Source: Bradyrhizobium sp. CCBAU 051011 (GTDB lineage Bacteria; Pseudomonadota; Alphaproteobacteria; Rhizobiales; Xanthobacteraceae). From it: a stretch of DNA of 64,000 nucleotides. This document shows positions 7,501 to 15,169 of the stretch, in pieces (within the stretch, counting starts at the first letter, position 1; each line of letters starts with the position of its first letter). The notes beneath the pieces are model-generated. The model had not been told where the DNA came from. It ran no database searches and saw nothing but the letters and a program-made list of their open reading frames with translations. The position numbers were made by a program, and so were the translations under genes. Location of the stretch: assembly GCF_009930815.1 (NCBI RefSeq), contig NZ_CP022222.1, forward strand, positions 4,940,501 through 5,004,500, written 5' to 3'.

Positions 7501-9009
7501 CTAGGCGGCACGAACGTAGCCGTAGCGGAGGTTCGAGGGCTGCTTCGCAGCTTGAGCGTACTCGTTCTTGAGCGCCGCGAGGCGATCCTCGGAAAAGGTT
7601 GGCATCCTCGTGTTTTCAGCCGCCCTGAGCTTGATCTTGTAAAACCTGACTGCGTTGCCGGAGAAGATCAACTGCTTGGTGGCGCTATTGGCGTCGCCGA
7701 GCGGTGCAAAGCCGTATTTCTTCTGCATATCCTCCGGAATTTCGAGGCGGCGCAGCGCCTCGATCTGCCACTGCGGTGAGCCGTACCAGACCGAGTCAGT
7801 GCCCCACATGACGTGATCGACCCCCATGCCCTTGATCAACGTGCCGACCAGCGCGGCGCAGAATTTGGGATGCGCCACCGCCGAGTTGGCAAAGGAGGTG
7901 CCGAGCTCGGCATAGACATTGGTGACGCCGAACTTCTGCGGGATTTCCGCGAGATCCGTGGCCCACTGGATGCGGCCGGTCTGCTCGAACTCCGCCCAGG
8001 CCTTGTCCGGCAGCTCGAGGAACGCCCGCAGCGCCGAGTGATAGATCACGAAGTTCATCTGAGGCCAGTCCTTCGCCGCCTTTCCGATGTCCCATGCGGT
8101 TGCGTATTCCCACACGCCGGCGAACGACTTCTCGTAATCGGGCGGCAGCAGCCCCTTGTGGATGCACAGCGTATTGATGCCAGCCTTCACCGCTTTTTCG
8201 TAGAACGGATACATCACCTGCTCGTCATCGAGGCGCCAGGGGAACTTGGAGGGCGCCAGCGGATCGCCAATCGTGTAGGACTTCCAGGAATCCGGCTTGT
8301 AGACCTCGATCGCCTTGTCGACCTCCTCCATCCAGCCGGGCTGCTTTGGAGTGATGACGCTGTGTGCCAAGAGGCGGCGCGAACCGGCGAAGTCGTTGAT
8401 GAGTTCGCGTGCCTTGACGATCTGCTCGTTGGAAAGAAGCCACCAGCTCGGATCGTCGAACGGCGCTCCGCTCAAGAGCGCCACGTTGGTGTCGCTGTCG
8501 TAGTAGATCTCTTTTACATAATTCTGGAACTTGTAGCGGGCGAGCGAGGAGACGCCTTCTTCCTTCATCTTCGGATTCCAGTGCTGGCTTGCAAAGTCGG
8601 CCAGCCCCAAGAGCTCCTTGTGATCGAAGTCGTCGCGCACGAAATGGGTCTGAACGTCGAAGATGAACTGGCTGGAGAGGCCTTGCGCGCGCGCCAGCAT
8701 CAATTCAGGCTCTCGAGCCTCCGCGGGCGCGACCTGGAAAACATTGCCATAGACGTCGTTCATGGCGAGGAATGCCGCCGCCATGCCGCAACTCGTGTGC
8801 AGGAACTGCCTGCGGCTCAAGCCGAGATGCTTGCCATTAACGTCGGCGAGTTCGTTGATCCGTGCCTCGACCTTCTTTTGCACAGCGCTCTGCGGAGGCG
8901 GCAAATACTCGCCGTTGGAAACAATCTGAGTGGGAATAGGGGTTGCCGCTGATGCTGCCTCCGCGCCTGCGACAAGACGTTGCTCTCGCTCACTAAGCCA
9001 GGTGCTCAT
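7501..9009 (-). CDS. Amidohydrolase-family (amidohydrolase_2) metal-dependent hydrolase
   Basis: This encodes 502 residues from ATG 9009, chosen for its GGAGAAG ribosome site; the frame continues upstream to 9081 without a good site. Residues about 60-85 contain a twin-arginine-like sequence (LSRRQFLHTSCGMAAAFLAM) well inside the protein rather than at its start. The TIM-barrel amidohydrolase part follows: FDVQTHFVRD (metal-binding H-x-H region altered to QTH), CIHKGLLPP, FVIYHSALRAF, and GVDHVMWGTDSVWYGSPQW, typical of the amidohydrolase_2 family that includes ACMSD-type decarboxylases. The substrate is unknown. The gene stands alone between the convergent lipoprotein and a long gap. Confidence 0.8.
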   Translation of the reverse strand: MSTWLSEREQRLVAGAEAASAATPIPTQIVSNGEYLPPPQSAVQKKVEARINELADVNGKHLGLSRRQFLHTSCGMAAAFLAMNDVYGNVFQVAPAEAREPELMLARAQGLSSQFIFDVQTHFVRDDFDHKELLGLADFASQHWNPKMKEEGVSSLARYKFQNYVKEIYYDSDTNVALLSGAPFDDPSWWLLSNEQIVKARELINDFAGSRRLLAHSVITPKQPGWMEEVDKAIEVYKPDSWKSYTIGDPLAPSKFPWRLDDEQVMYPFYEKAVKAGINTLCIHKGLLPPDYEKSFAGVWEYATAWDIGKAAKDWPQMNFVIYHSALRAFLELPDKAWAEFEQTGRIQWATDLAEIPQKFGVTNVYAELGTSFANSAVAHPKFCAALVGTLIKGMGVDHVMWGTDSVWYGSPQWQIEALRRLEIPEDMQKKYGFAPLGDANSATKQLIFSGNAVRFYKIKLRAAENTRMPTFSEDRLAALKNEYAQAAKQPSNLRYGYVRAA

Positions 9010-9439
9010 TGTTCTTCTCCATCCTTGGGCGCCATCGACGATGCTGGTCGGTGCGCGCATGAGGCCCGCGCGTTTGGCCACTGCCGATCAGTTAGATGGA
9101 CGAAATAGCCGTACCCTCCCGTTCAGCTACGCGCCGGCGGGTCTCTTCATCATTTCGTGCTGCGAGAGTACGGACGCACTTGAAAAGCTACTTGCGGTAG
9201 TGGCGGCATCGAAGGCGAATTCAATGCTCAAACTTCCATTGGCGCAAGCAAGTTATCCGACAGTCACACTGTCCCAACGCACCGCGACTGGCAGGGTTTT
9301 GCCAGAGCGAGCGGCAACGTACTGCCGTGGTCGTCGAGCAAAGGCGTGACGTCGCCCTTTGGCCGATATTGTTGCAGAAGTCTTTTTGGGGTGGCGACCA
9401 AAATTCTAAGAGCCGCTGATGCGCTTTACGCGCGGCAAC
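9010..9439. other. Intergenic region upstream of the amidohydrolase
   Basis: This gap of about 430 bases has a lower GC content than the genes to its left. It holds a short perfect hairpin (CTGGCA, six-base loop, TGCCAG at 9288-9305). No intact coding frame or RNA gene was recognised. Its left part presumably contains the amidohydrolase promoter. Confidence 0.4.
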
Positions 9440-9603
9440 GTGAGGGGGCGCCTTCTTGAGGAGGCTGCGCACGCGGCGGATGACTTCGGTGGCGCGCCGA
9501 TCATCCTGTGGAATATCGCCGACCATATCTTCGAGTTGATATCGGGACGGGTAGACTTAAGCAGTGCTAGTGCCGCTTCGGCATTCACGTGCATAGGCAT
9601 TTT
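9440..9603 (-). pseudogene. Remnant of a PAS/HisKA sensor histidine kinase, frameshifted
   Basis: On the minus strand, one frame reads VNAEAALALLKSTRPDIN and another, shifted near 9525, reads LEDMVGDIPQDDRRATEVIR followed by RVRSLLKKAP. Together they match the dimerisation helices just after the phospho-acceptor histidine in rhizobial kinases (pattern ANAEAALRLL..RPDL...LEDIVADDRRAGEVIRRLR, written here as a family memory). The phospho-acceptor segment, the joining stretch and the whole ATPase domain are missing, so this is a decayed fragment. Confidence 0.7.
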
Positions 9604-9604
9604 A

Positions 9605-11512
9605 TTACTGATTGAAATCAGGTTGCGGAAAGAGACTTCTCCTTATCCGCTCGATCAGGAAGTTTGAGCCGGCGTCCGATAGATGAACTCTATCGGTAGT
9701 TATCACGTCACTTGGCGCAGGGCCGACGCGCGTCATACACCCTTCCGAGTTACACAGGGTGTGCCATGCTGAGATGTATTCCACCCCGGCGGACTTGCTG
9801 AATGCTTCCATTCTTTCATCGTCCTGAGGTCCGGACATGCCGGTCGTTATCCTCTCGGCGATTGCGTGCCGCAATCGGTAGAAATTCACCAGCGAATGAG
9901 GAAGCGTGCGCTTCCAAACCGGTACCGGCCCCAAAATGACGATCCGTTTAATGCTGAGAGCCTTTAGCTGCCCGATCGTTTCCCGGAGCTTCTCGAGGTC
10001 CTTGACGCCACCCCACCACGCGTGCAGCAGCACGATCTCGGGATGTGACGATCTTATAATGCCAAACACGATGTCATTGGCCGCGTCACACCTGGCATCG
10101 GTTCCGGCCGCCAATATCGGCGCGCAAGCTGAGGCCGTGAAGCGAGCGAGGCGAAACGGAACAGTTGCCTGAGCATTCTTCAATCCCGGGTAAAGGGCTG
10201 CCGCGGTGGAATCTCCCCATAGAAGCATGACGGGCCTATCGCCCTCTTCGATGCAGCTCGAGTTAAATTCAGATCCCGGTGTGTCCAGGAAGCACTTGTC
10301 ACTGAGCCCAGCATTACTGTGCGGCGCAAGCTGCGCGATATCGCGAATTTCCGAGGGAAAGCGAAATCCAAAGCCGGAAGCAATAACAGTCACGATCCCT
10401 GCCACGCCGACCGTGACCAATCCGAAAGCTAATTTCGGCGCTGTATTTTTCCGCTGGCGGAGCGGAATTTCTACAAAACGATATGTCAGCCACGAGAGGA
10501 GCACCGCACCGAGAACGACAGCCCAAATCTCGATGGCGGTTGGCATTCCGTTCCGCACAATCCCGAGATAAGACAATAGCGGCCAGTGCCAGAGATATAG
10601 CGGATAGCTGATCAGTCCGATCAGGACCATCTGCCGATTCGACAAAAAAGTCCTGTTCACCGGGGAGTTTGGCGAGAGGATAATCAGCACCGCGCCAAGC
10701 ACCGGCAGCAGGGCATAAAGGCCCGGAAATGAACTTTCCTTGTTTAGCGTTATCGCAGCGAAGATAATTGCTGCAACGCCGAGCATTGCCAGCACGTTCT
10801 CAAGTTTCGCAAAACGTCGTTTTTCGCGTTCCGGAGCGTCGGTGTAGTAGGCGACAATGCCGCCGGCCAATAACTCCCAGGCTCTCGGTATTGGCGAGTA
10901 AAAGGACCAGTCTTTGTAGCCGAAAAAAATCATCAGGCTGAAGCCGAACGACGCGGCGGCGATGGCTGGCATCCACACTCCGCGCCGCTTCGACCCGAAC
11001 ACGAACAAAAGAGCTGGTGGCCAGAAAATGTAGAACTGTTCCTCAATACCTAACGACCAAAGATGCAAGAGAGGATTTTCGGCCGCGTCCGGCGCAAAAT
11101 AACCGACCTGCCTGAGTTGAAACAGATTGGATACAAACGCAACGCCGGCGGCAATGCTCTTCCCAAGCATGGAAAAGCCATCGGGCAATAGAACAAACCA
11201 ACCGATCAGGTAGGTCACGGCCAAAACGACGATGAGTGCCGGAAATATCCGCCGAATCCGGCGAGAGTAAAATTCCATGAACGAAAAGGTATTGGCCTTG
11301 ATCTGCGAAAGAATGATGCGAGTGATCAGGAAGCCGGAAATAACGAAAAAAATATCAACGCCGATAAATCCGCCGGGGACGAGCCAAGGCTGAGCGTGAT
11401 AACCGACCACCAGCAGAATGGAGATAGCTCGCAGACCATCGATATCGGGGCGATAGGCACCCGTCTTGCTTTGGTGATCCAGCCGAGCGATTGGCAATAT
11501 CGTGTTCCCCAA
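9605..11512 (-). CDS. Acyltransferase-3 / SGNH-fused membrane acyltransferase (OatA-like)
   Basis: This encodes 635 residues, probably from a TTG at 11512. The N-terminal about 360 residues form an acyltransferase_3 domain with roughly ten membrane segments, opening with YRPDIDGLRAISILLVVGYH and GGFIGVDIFFVISGFLIT. The C-terminal part (about 400-635) is an SGNH-like domain with LLWGDSTAAALYPGL (nucleophile Ser) and TTDRVHLSDAGSNF (Asp/His). Such enzymes O-acetylate lipopolysaccharide, capsule or peptidoglycan on the periplasmic side. The gene is AT-richer than its neighbours and sits next to a kinase remnant, which suggests transfer. No polysaccharide genes adjoin it. Confidence 0.88.
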   Translation of the reverse strand: MGNTILPIARLDHQSKTGAYRPDIDGLRAISILLVVGYHAQPWLVPGGFIGVDIFFVISGFLITRIILSQIKANTFSFMEFYSRRIRRIFPALIVVLAVTYLIGWFVLLPDGFSMLGKSIAAGVAFVSNLFQLRQVGYFAPDAAENPLLHLWSLGIEEQFYIFWPPALLFVFGSKRRGVWMPAIAAASFGFSLMIFFGYKDWSFYSPIPRAWELLAGGIVAYYTDAPEREKRRFAKLENVLAMLGVAAIIFAAITLNKESSFPGLYALLPVLGAVLIILSPNSPVNRTFLSNRQMVLIGLISYPLYLWHWPLLSYLGIVRNGMPTAIEIWAVVLGAVLLSWLTYRFVEIPLRQRKNTAPKLAFGLVTVGVAGIVTVIASGFGFRFPSEIRDIAQLAPHSNAGLSDKCFLDTPGSEFNSSCIEEGDRPVMLLWGDSTAAALYPGLKNAQATVPFRLARFTASACAPILAAGTDARCDAANDIVFGIIRSSHPEIVLLHAWWGGVKDLEKLRETIGQLKALSIKRIVILGPVPVWKRTLPHSLVNFYRLRHAIAERITTGMSGPQDDERMEAFSKSAGVEYISAWHTLCNSEGCMTRVGPAPSDVITTDRVHLSDAGSNFLIERIRRSLFPQPDFNQ

Positions 11513-11777
11513 CTCGCTTATTGAGTGCTGCCATTACCACTAGAACCTCGCATCTAGAAGCTAAAATGGTGGCTTGGGTCGAACTGGTAGATGCAGAAAC
11601 GGAGAGCCAACCCAGTAATCCGTGCCGCAGATAGCGATGGCAGACATTCGAGGCTGTCATCATACTTCCGCTCGCGTTGATGTTCGCTTCGGGTCCAAAA
11701 GGCGAAATTCCGGAGTGACCAGCGCATGTCTGCTTTTGCCTCAAAAGCAAACATCTCTCGTCCGGTGAGTACACGCC
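11513..11777. repeat. Intergenic remnant of a rhizobial repeat (MSAFGGKAD type)
   Basis: The part at about 11660-11757 contains a palindrome of ATGTCTGCTTTTG and CAAAAGCAAACAT around a CCT loop (11726-11754). It resembles the Bradyrhizobium intergenic repeat whose spurious translations begin MSAFGGKAD or MSALGQKRT. No credible gene is present. The stretch separates the acyltransferase from the LysR gene. Confidence 0.5.
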
Positions 11778-12638
11778 CTAGCGCTCGGTCTTGCCCGCCG
11801 ATTTAGCGCGGCCAGCTTTGGGCCGTTGCCCCTGCAGTTTGGCGATGAAATTCTGCAGCACCTCCGAAGGCGGCCGCGCCGCGCCGTAGGCGAGGCCGAC
11901 TTCGCGCTTCACGTCGACATCGATCTCGCGCACGGCGACATCTGAATTGGCCCGCGCCACGCCTTCGGGAACGATGGCAATTCCGACGCCGGCGGCAACC
12001 AGTGCCATCGCCCAATCTTCCGACTCGGCGATCGCCGCCGGTTGGCGGGGCGCCGATGCGGCGCGGCCGAAGAATTCGCTCTGTTCGCAATGGCAGCGAT
12101 CGACCATGGCGACGCCGGCGAGATCCGTCGTGCGCAGCCGCTCCTTCAGCGTCAGCGGATGCGATGGCGGCAGCGCTGCGACGTAGCGCTCGACCCAGAG
12201 CGGAACGAAATGCTCGTCTTCGCGCAGCAGGTTTTTGGAGACGATCCGCGCGTCCGCAGTATCGTCAACGCCGACGAGGCGGAGCGCAACGTCGGACGTT
12301 CCGGTCAGCGGCTTCAGCAGCGCGATGGTTCGGGGACGATCGAGCGTGCGCATCAGGCCGAGCGTCAGCGAATTCCGCTTCGCCGGTTTTCGGAACAGGT
12401 TTTTTGCGGCGTCCGCTTCGTCGATGATGCGGCGGGCCACCGTGTGGAATTGTTCGGCCGCTTCCGTTGGCGCCACTCCCTTCTTGTGCCGGATGAACAA
12501 CGCCGTGCCGAGCTCGGCCTCCAGATTGGTGATCGCCGCCGAGATCGAGGGCTGCGAGATGAAGCAGCGCTTGGCCGCCGCCGTGAGGTTGCGCTCCCTG
12601 AACACGGCGGCGAAATAGCGGAGCTCGCGGATATCCAT
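11778..12638 (-). CDS. LysR family transcriptional regulator
   Basis: This encodes 286 residues. The winged helix-turn-helix spans residues 1-60 (MDIRELRYFAAVFRERNLTA, then RCFISQPSISAAITNLEAEL) and is followed by a periplasmic-binding-protein-like effector domain (about 90-260) with VPEGVARANSDVAVREI. The C-terminus is Lys/Arg-rich. It is divergent from the metallo-beta-lactamase-fold gene at 12732 with about 90 bases between starts, the classic arrangement in which a LysR protein controls its neighbour. The effector is unknown. Confidence 0.92.
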   Translation of the reverse strand: MDIRELRYFAAVFRERNLTAAAKRCFISQPSISAAITNLEAELGTALFIRHKKGVAPTEAAEQFHTVARRIIDEADAAKNLFRKPAKRNSLTLGLMRTLDRPRTIALLKPLTGTSDVALRLVGVDDTADARIVSKNLLREDEHFVPLWVERYVAALPPSHPLTLKERLRTTDLAGVAMVDRCHCEQSEFFGRAASAPRQPAAIAESEDWAMALVAAGVGIAIVPEGVARANSDVAVREIDVDVKREVGLAYGAARPPSEVLQNFIAKLQGQRPKAGRAKSAGKTER

Positions 12639-12658
12639 AGTCCAATCCTATTGATGTT

Positions 12659-12671
12659 ATCGAATATCGAT
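12659..12671. promoter_or_regulatory. Candidate LysR operator (ATCGA-ATA-TCGAT)
   Basis: A 5-bp inverted repeat ATCGA/TCGAT lies in an AT-rich patch in the middle of the divergent LysR / MBL-fold promoter region, 20 bases from the LysR start. LysR proteins often bind T-N11-A dyads in this position. Support is positional. Confidence 0.4.
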
Positions 12672-12731
12672 ATTTTACCTATGATGCCGAGCATGGCAAG
12701 CAAGGCGCCTGACCTTGGAGGAGACATCGTC

Positions 12732-13589
12732 ATGCGCGTCCATCATCTCAACACCGGCACCATGTGCCCGATCGGCCGGCGTCTGGTGAACGGCAGCGGC
12801 AGCATTTTTCAGCGCGCCCGCATGGTCTGTCACTGCCTGCTGATTGAGACCAATGACGGACTGGCGCTGGTCGATACCGGTATCGGCCTGGACGATATCG
12901 CCAACCCGCCGCGGCTCGGACCGAAATGGGTCCGGCAGACCACGCCGCGGCTCGACCCGGCCGAGACCGCCGTCCGGCAAGTGGAGGCGCTTGGCTACTC
13001 GCGCAACGACGTGCGGCATCTGTTGCTGACGCATCTCGATCGCGATCATGCCGGCGGCATTCCGGATTTCCCGAACGCCAGGGTGCACGTCCATCGCCGC
13101 GAGCACGACATGGCGGTGGCGCGGACGGCACCGGCACCGAAGGGGCGTTACGTCACCGATCAGTGGAAGCATGGTCCGCAATGGGCATTCTACGGGGAGG
13201 GTGGTGAGGACTGGTTCGGGTTCAAGGGCGTGCGCGCGCTTGGCGACCGCGAGCCCGATATCCTGATGATCCCGCTACACGGCCATACGCTCGGTCATTG
13301 CGGCATCGCCGTGCGGAGTGGCGACAAATGGCTCCTGCACGCGGGCGATGCCTATTTCTTCCATGGCCAAATGCAGGCGTCGCCGCGAATGCCGCTGGTG
13401 CTCGGCCTGTTTCAGCGCCGCGCCGACATGGACCGCGCCATGCGCATTGAAAATCAGGAGCGGCTGCGAGCACTCAAGAAAGATCAGGGCGATGCCGTGA
13501 CCATCTTCAACAGCCACGATCCCATCGATTACGACAACTGCCGTTGCGGTCAACAACACCAGGCCGGACCATCCGCCACACAGTGTTGA
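12732..13589 (+). CDS. MBL-fold metallo-hydrolase (AHL-lactonase-like)
   Basis: This encodes 285 residues from ATG 12732, with a strong GGAGGAG ribosome site 8 bases upstream; the open frame extends much further left but overlaps the LysR gene in antisense. The metal site is visible: LLLTHLDRDHAGG (HxDxDH instead of the usual HxHxDH), then HGHTLGHCGI, HAGDAYFFHG and a late FNSHDP histidine. The overall order resembles N-acyl-homoserine-lactonase-like hydrolases, but the substrate cannot be deduced. It is probably regulated by the divergent LysR. Confidence 0.85.
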   Translation: MRVHHLNTGTMCPIGRRLVNGSGSIFQRARMVCHCLLIETNDGLALVDTGIGLDDIANPPRLGPKWVRQTTPRLDPAETAVRQVEALGYSRNDVRHLLLTHLDRDHAGGIPDFPNARVHVHRREHDMAVARTAPAPKGRYVTDQWKHGPQWAFYGEGGEDWFGFKGVRALGDREPDILMIPLHGHTLGHCGIAVRSGDKWLLHAGDAYFFHGQMQASPRMPLVLGLFQRRADMDRAMRIENQERLRALKKDQGDAVTIFNSHDPIDYDNCRCGQQHQAGPSATQC

Positions 13590-13634
13590 TGTCCCCGCGC
13601 ATCATCCATATTCCGCGATGCCAAGCGGCTGGCG

Positions 13635-13665
13635 TTGACGCCTGAGCGTTTTACCGCCATATACG
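13635..13665 (+). promoter_or_regulatory. Candidate promoter for the thrS leader
   Basis: TTGACG (13635-13640) and TATACG (13660-13665) resemble -35 and -10 hexamers, though the 19-base spacer is long. The expected transcription start falls at or next to the ATG of the leader peptide (13670). This would make the leader mRNA leaderless, as is known for the trpL leader of Sinorhizobium. Confidence 0.5.
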
Positions 13666-13669
13666 GCGC

Positions 13670-13747
13670 ATGAATAAGCTTCTGTCAGCCGCATTGACCA
13701 CCACCGCGACCGCTCACGGCGGATCGCCTGCTGGTTGCGCGCGCTAA
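13670..13747 (+). CDS. Threonine-rich leader peptide (attenuator peptide)
   Basis: A 25-residue frame starts MNKLLSAALTTTATAHGG and stops with TAA at 13747. Four of five consecutive codons (ACC ACC ACC GCG ACC) specify threonine, exactly what an attenuator for a threonyl-tRNA synthetase would need. The stop lies 18 bases before the left arm of a strong intrinsic terminator, so a ribosome that finishes the peptide would favour termination and a stall at the Thr codons would favour read-through. No Shine-Dalgarno sequence is evident, consistent with a leaderless start. It is too short for normal gene calling. Confidence 0.7.
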   Translation: MNKLLSAALTTTATAHGGSPAGCAR

Positions 13748-13765
13748 AGACAAGCGTACTTCACC

Positions 13766-13809
13766 AGAAAAGGCCCCGCCGGCGACGGACGGGGCCTTTT
13801 CTGTTTTTG
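13766..13809 (+). terminator. Rho-independent terminator / attenuator before thrS
   Basis: A perfect 13-bp stem (AGAAAAGGCCCCG at 13766-13778 and CGGGGCCTTTTCT at 13790-13802) surrounds an 11-base loop and is followed by GTTTTTG. It lies between the threonine-rich leader peptide and the synthetase start at 13854, the layout of a transcription attenuator. Confidence 0.85.
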
Positions 13810-13853
13810 ATGGTCCCCGTCCGCGCTTTTTCCCATCACAAGGAACTTAAGCC

Positions 13854-15056
13854 ATGGACGATCTCGACCACAGAAATCTCGGTGTGCAGCTCAAGCTCTG
13901 GCACCTTCAGGAAGATGCGCCGGGCATGGTGTTCTGGCATCCGCGCGGCTACGCGATCTACCGGATGCTGGAGGACTATCTCCGACTCAAGATGCGCCGC
14001 GCCGGCTATGCCGAGGTGCGGACGCCGCAGCTGCTGCCGCAGGAGTTCTGGGGCCGCAGCGGCCACTGGGACAAGTTCGGCGAGCATATGTTCCGGGTCG
14101 ACGATGGCGAGCTGGCGATGGCGCTGAAACCGATGTCGTGCCCGTGCCACGTGCAGATCTTCAACAAGGGGCTACGCTCGTGGCGGGAGCTTCCGATCCG
14201 CTATGCCGAGTTCGGTGCTTGCCACCGCAATGAGCCTTCCGGTTCGCTTCACGGCATCATGCGGACGCGCGCCTTCGAGCAGGACGACGCCCATGTATTC
14301 TGCCGCGAGCAGGACGTGGAGGATGAAGTCGCGCGCTTCATCGCCCTGCTGGGCGAGGTCTACCGAGACCTCGGTTTTCCCGACTATGAGGTGGCGCTGG
14401 CGACGCGTCCGGCGGTGCGCGCCGGCGACGATGCGACGTGGGACTGGTCGGAGGCCAAGCTCGGCGATGCCGCGCGGCAATGCGGCCTCGTGCCTCACAT
14501 CAATGCCGGCGAAGGCGCGTTCTACGGACCGAAGCTGGAATTCGCGCTGCGCGACCGGCTGGGACGATCCTGGCAGTGCGGCACGGTGCAACTCGATGGC
14601 GTCCTGCCGGAGCGGCTCGAGGCGTCCTACGTCGCCCCCGACGGCAGCCGCGCGAGGCCCCTGATGATCCACCACGCCATCTTCGGATCGCTAGGCCGCA
14701 TGATGGCGATCCTGCTCGAGCACCATGACGGCGTGCTTCCCTTCTGGCTGTCACCGGACCAGGTCGCGGTCGCGCCGATCTCGAAAGACCAGGCCGGATA
14801 CGGCGCCGACGTGCTGGCAGCATTCGAGGATGCCGGGATCAGGGCCGTTGCCTATGACGGCGCCGATACGCTTTCGCGGCGCATCGTGGCGGCTCATGAA
14901 ATGGCGGTGCCGGTGATGGCTATCGTCGGCGGGCGCGAGATGAGGGAGGGCCGGGTGACCTTACGCGAGCGCGACGGCTCACAGGCCGACGTTCCACTGG
15001 CCGAGGCGGTGTCCCGCCTGCAGGCGAGGGCCCGGCCGGGCGGCCCTTGTGGCTGA
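13854..15056 (+). CDS. thrS: Short threonyl-tRNA synthetase lacking TGS and editing domains
   Basis: This 400-residue class II synthetase starts right at the catalytic domain (DHRNLGVQLKLWHLQEDAPG), with an AAGGA site before the ATG. Full bacterial ThrRS has about 640 residues, with an N-terminal TGS and a Ser-tRNA(Thr) editing domain; both are missing here. The zinc ligands are present (Cys96 in KPMSCPCHV, His147 in DDAHVF, His273 in MIHHAIFG), as is motif 2 (Arg125 in FGACHRNEPSG). In motif 3 the usual SxER has become GSLGRM, with Gly281 where Glu is normal and Arg282 kept. The anticodon-binding domain fills about residues 300-395. It is probably a second ThrRS beside a full-length one elsewhere (inference). 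Expression appears to be attenuated by threonine supply. Confidence 0.88.
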   Translation: MDDLDHRNLGVQLKLWHLQEDAPGMVFWHPRGYAIYRMLEDYLRLKMRRAGYAEVRTPQLLPQEFWGRSGHWDKFGEHMFRVDDGELAMALKPMSCPCHVQIFNKGLRSWRELPIRYAEFGACHRNEPSGSLHGIMRTRAFEQDDAHVFCREQDVEDEVARFIALLGEVYRDLGFPDYEVALATRPAVRAGDDATWDWSEAKLGDAARQCGLVPHINAGEGAFYGPKLEFALRDRLGRSWQCGTVQLDGVLPERLEASYVAPDGSRARPLMIHHAIFGSLGRMMAILLEHHDGVLPFWLSPDQVAVAPISKDQAGYGADVLAAFEDAGIRAVAYDGADTLSRRIVAAHEMAVPVMAIVGGREMREGRVTLRERDGSQADVPLAEAVSRLQARARPGGPCG

Positions 15057-15169
15057 AGCCCTGTAAAACCTGCCTCAGGCGCGCTCCGATCAGTGGACCC
15101 CTAGCGGACGTGCGCAGCGCCCGCGGACGCAGTGACCTTAGGAGTTGTCGTTCGTCAGGAACCCCCTGA

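Noticed and set aside
11554..11754. A 66-residue minus-strand protein
   Set aside because: The sequence corresponds to a decayed intergenic repeat that gives spurious translations in rhizobia.
12042..12731. A 230-residue N-terminal extension of the MBL-fold protein
   Set aside because: The extension is antisense to the LysR gene; a GGAGGAG site marks the start at 12732.
13670..13810. T-box riboswitch before the ThrRS gene
   Set aside because: No T-box sequence or specifier-loop architecture is seen; the Thr-rich reading frame and terminator are explained by peptide attenuation.
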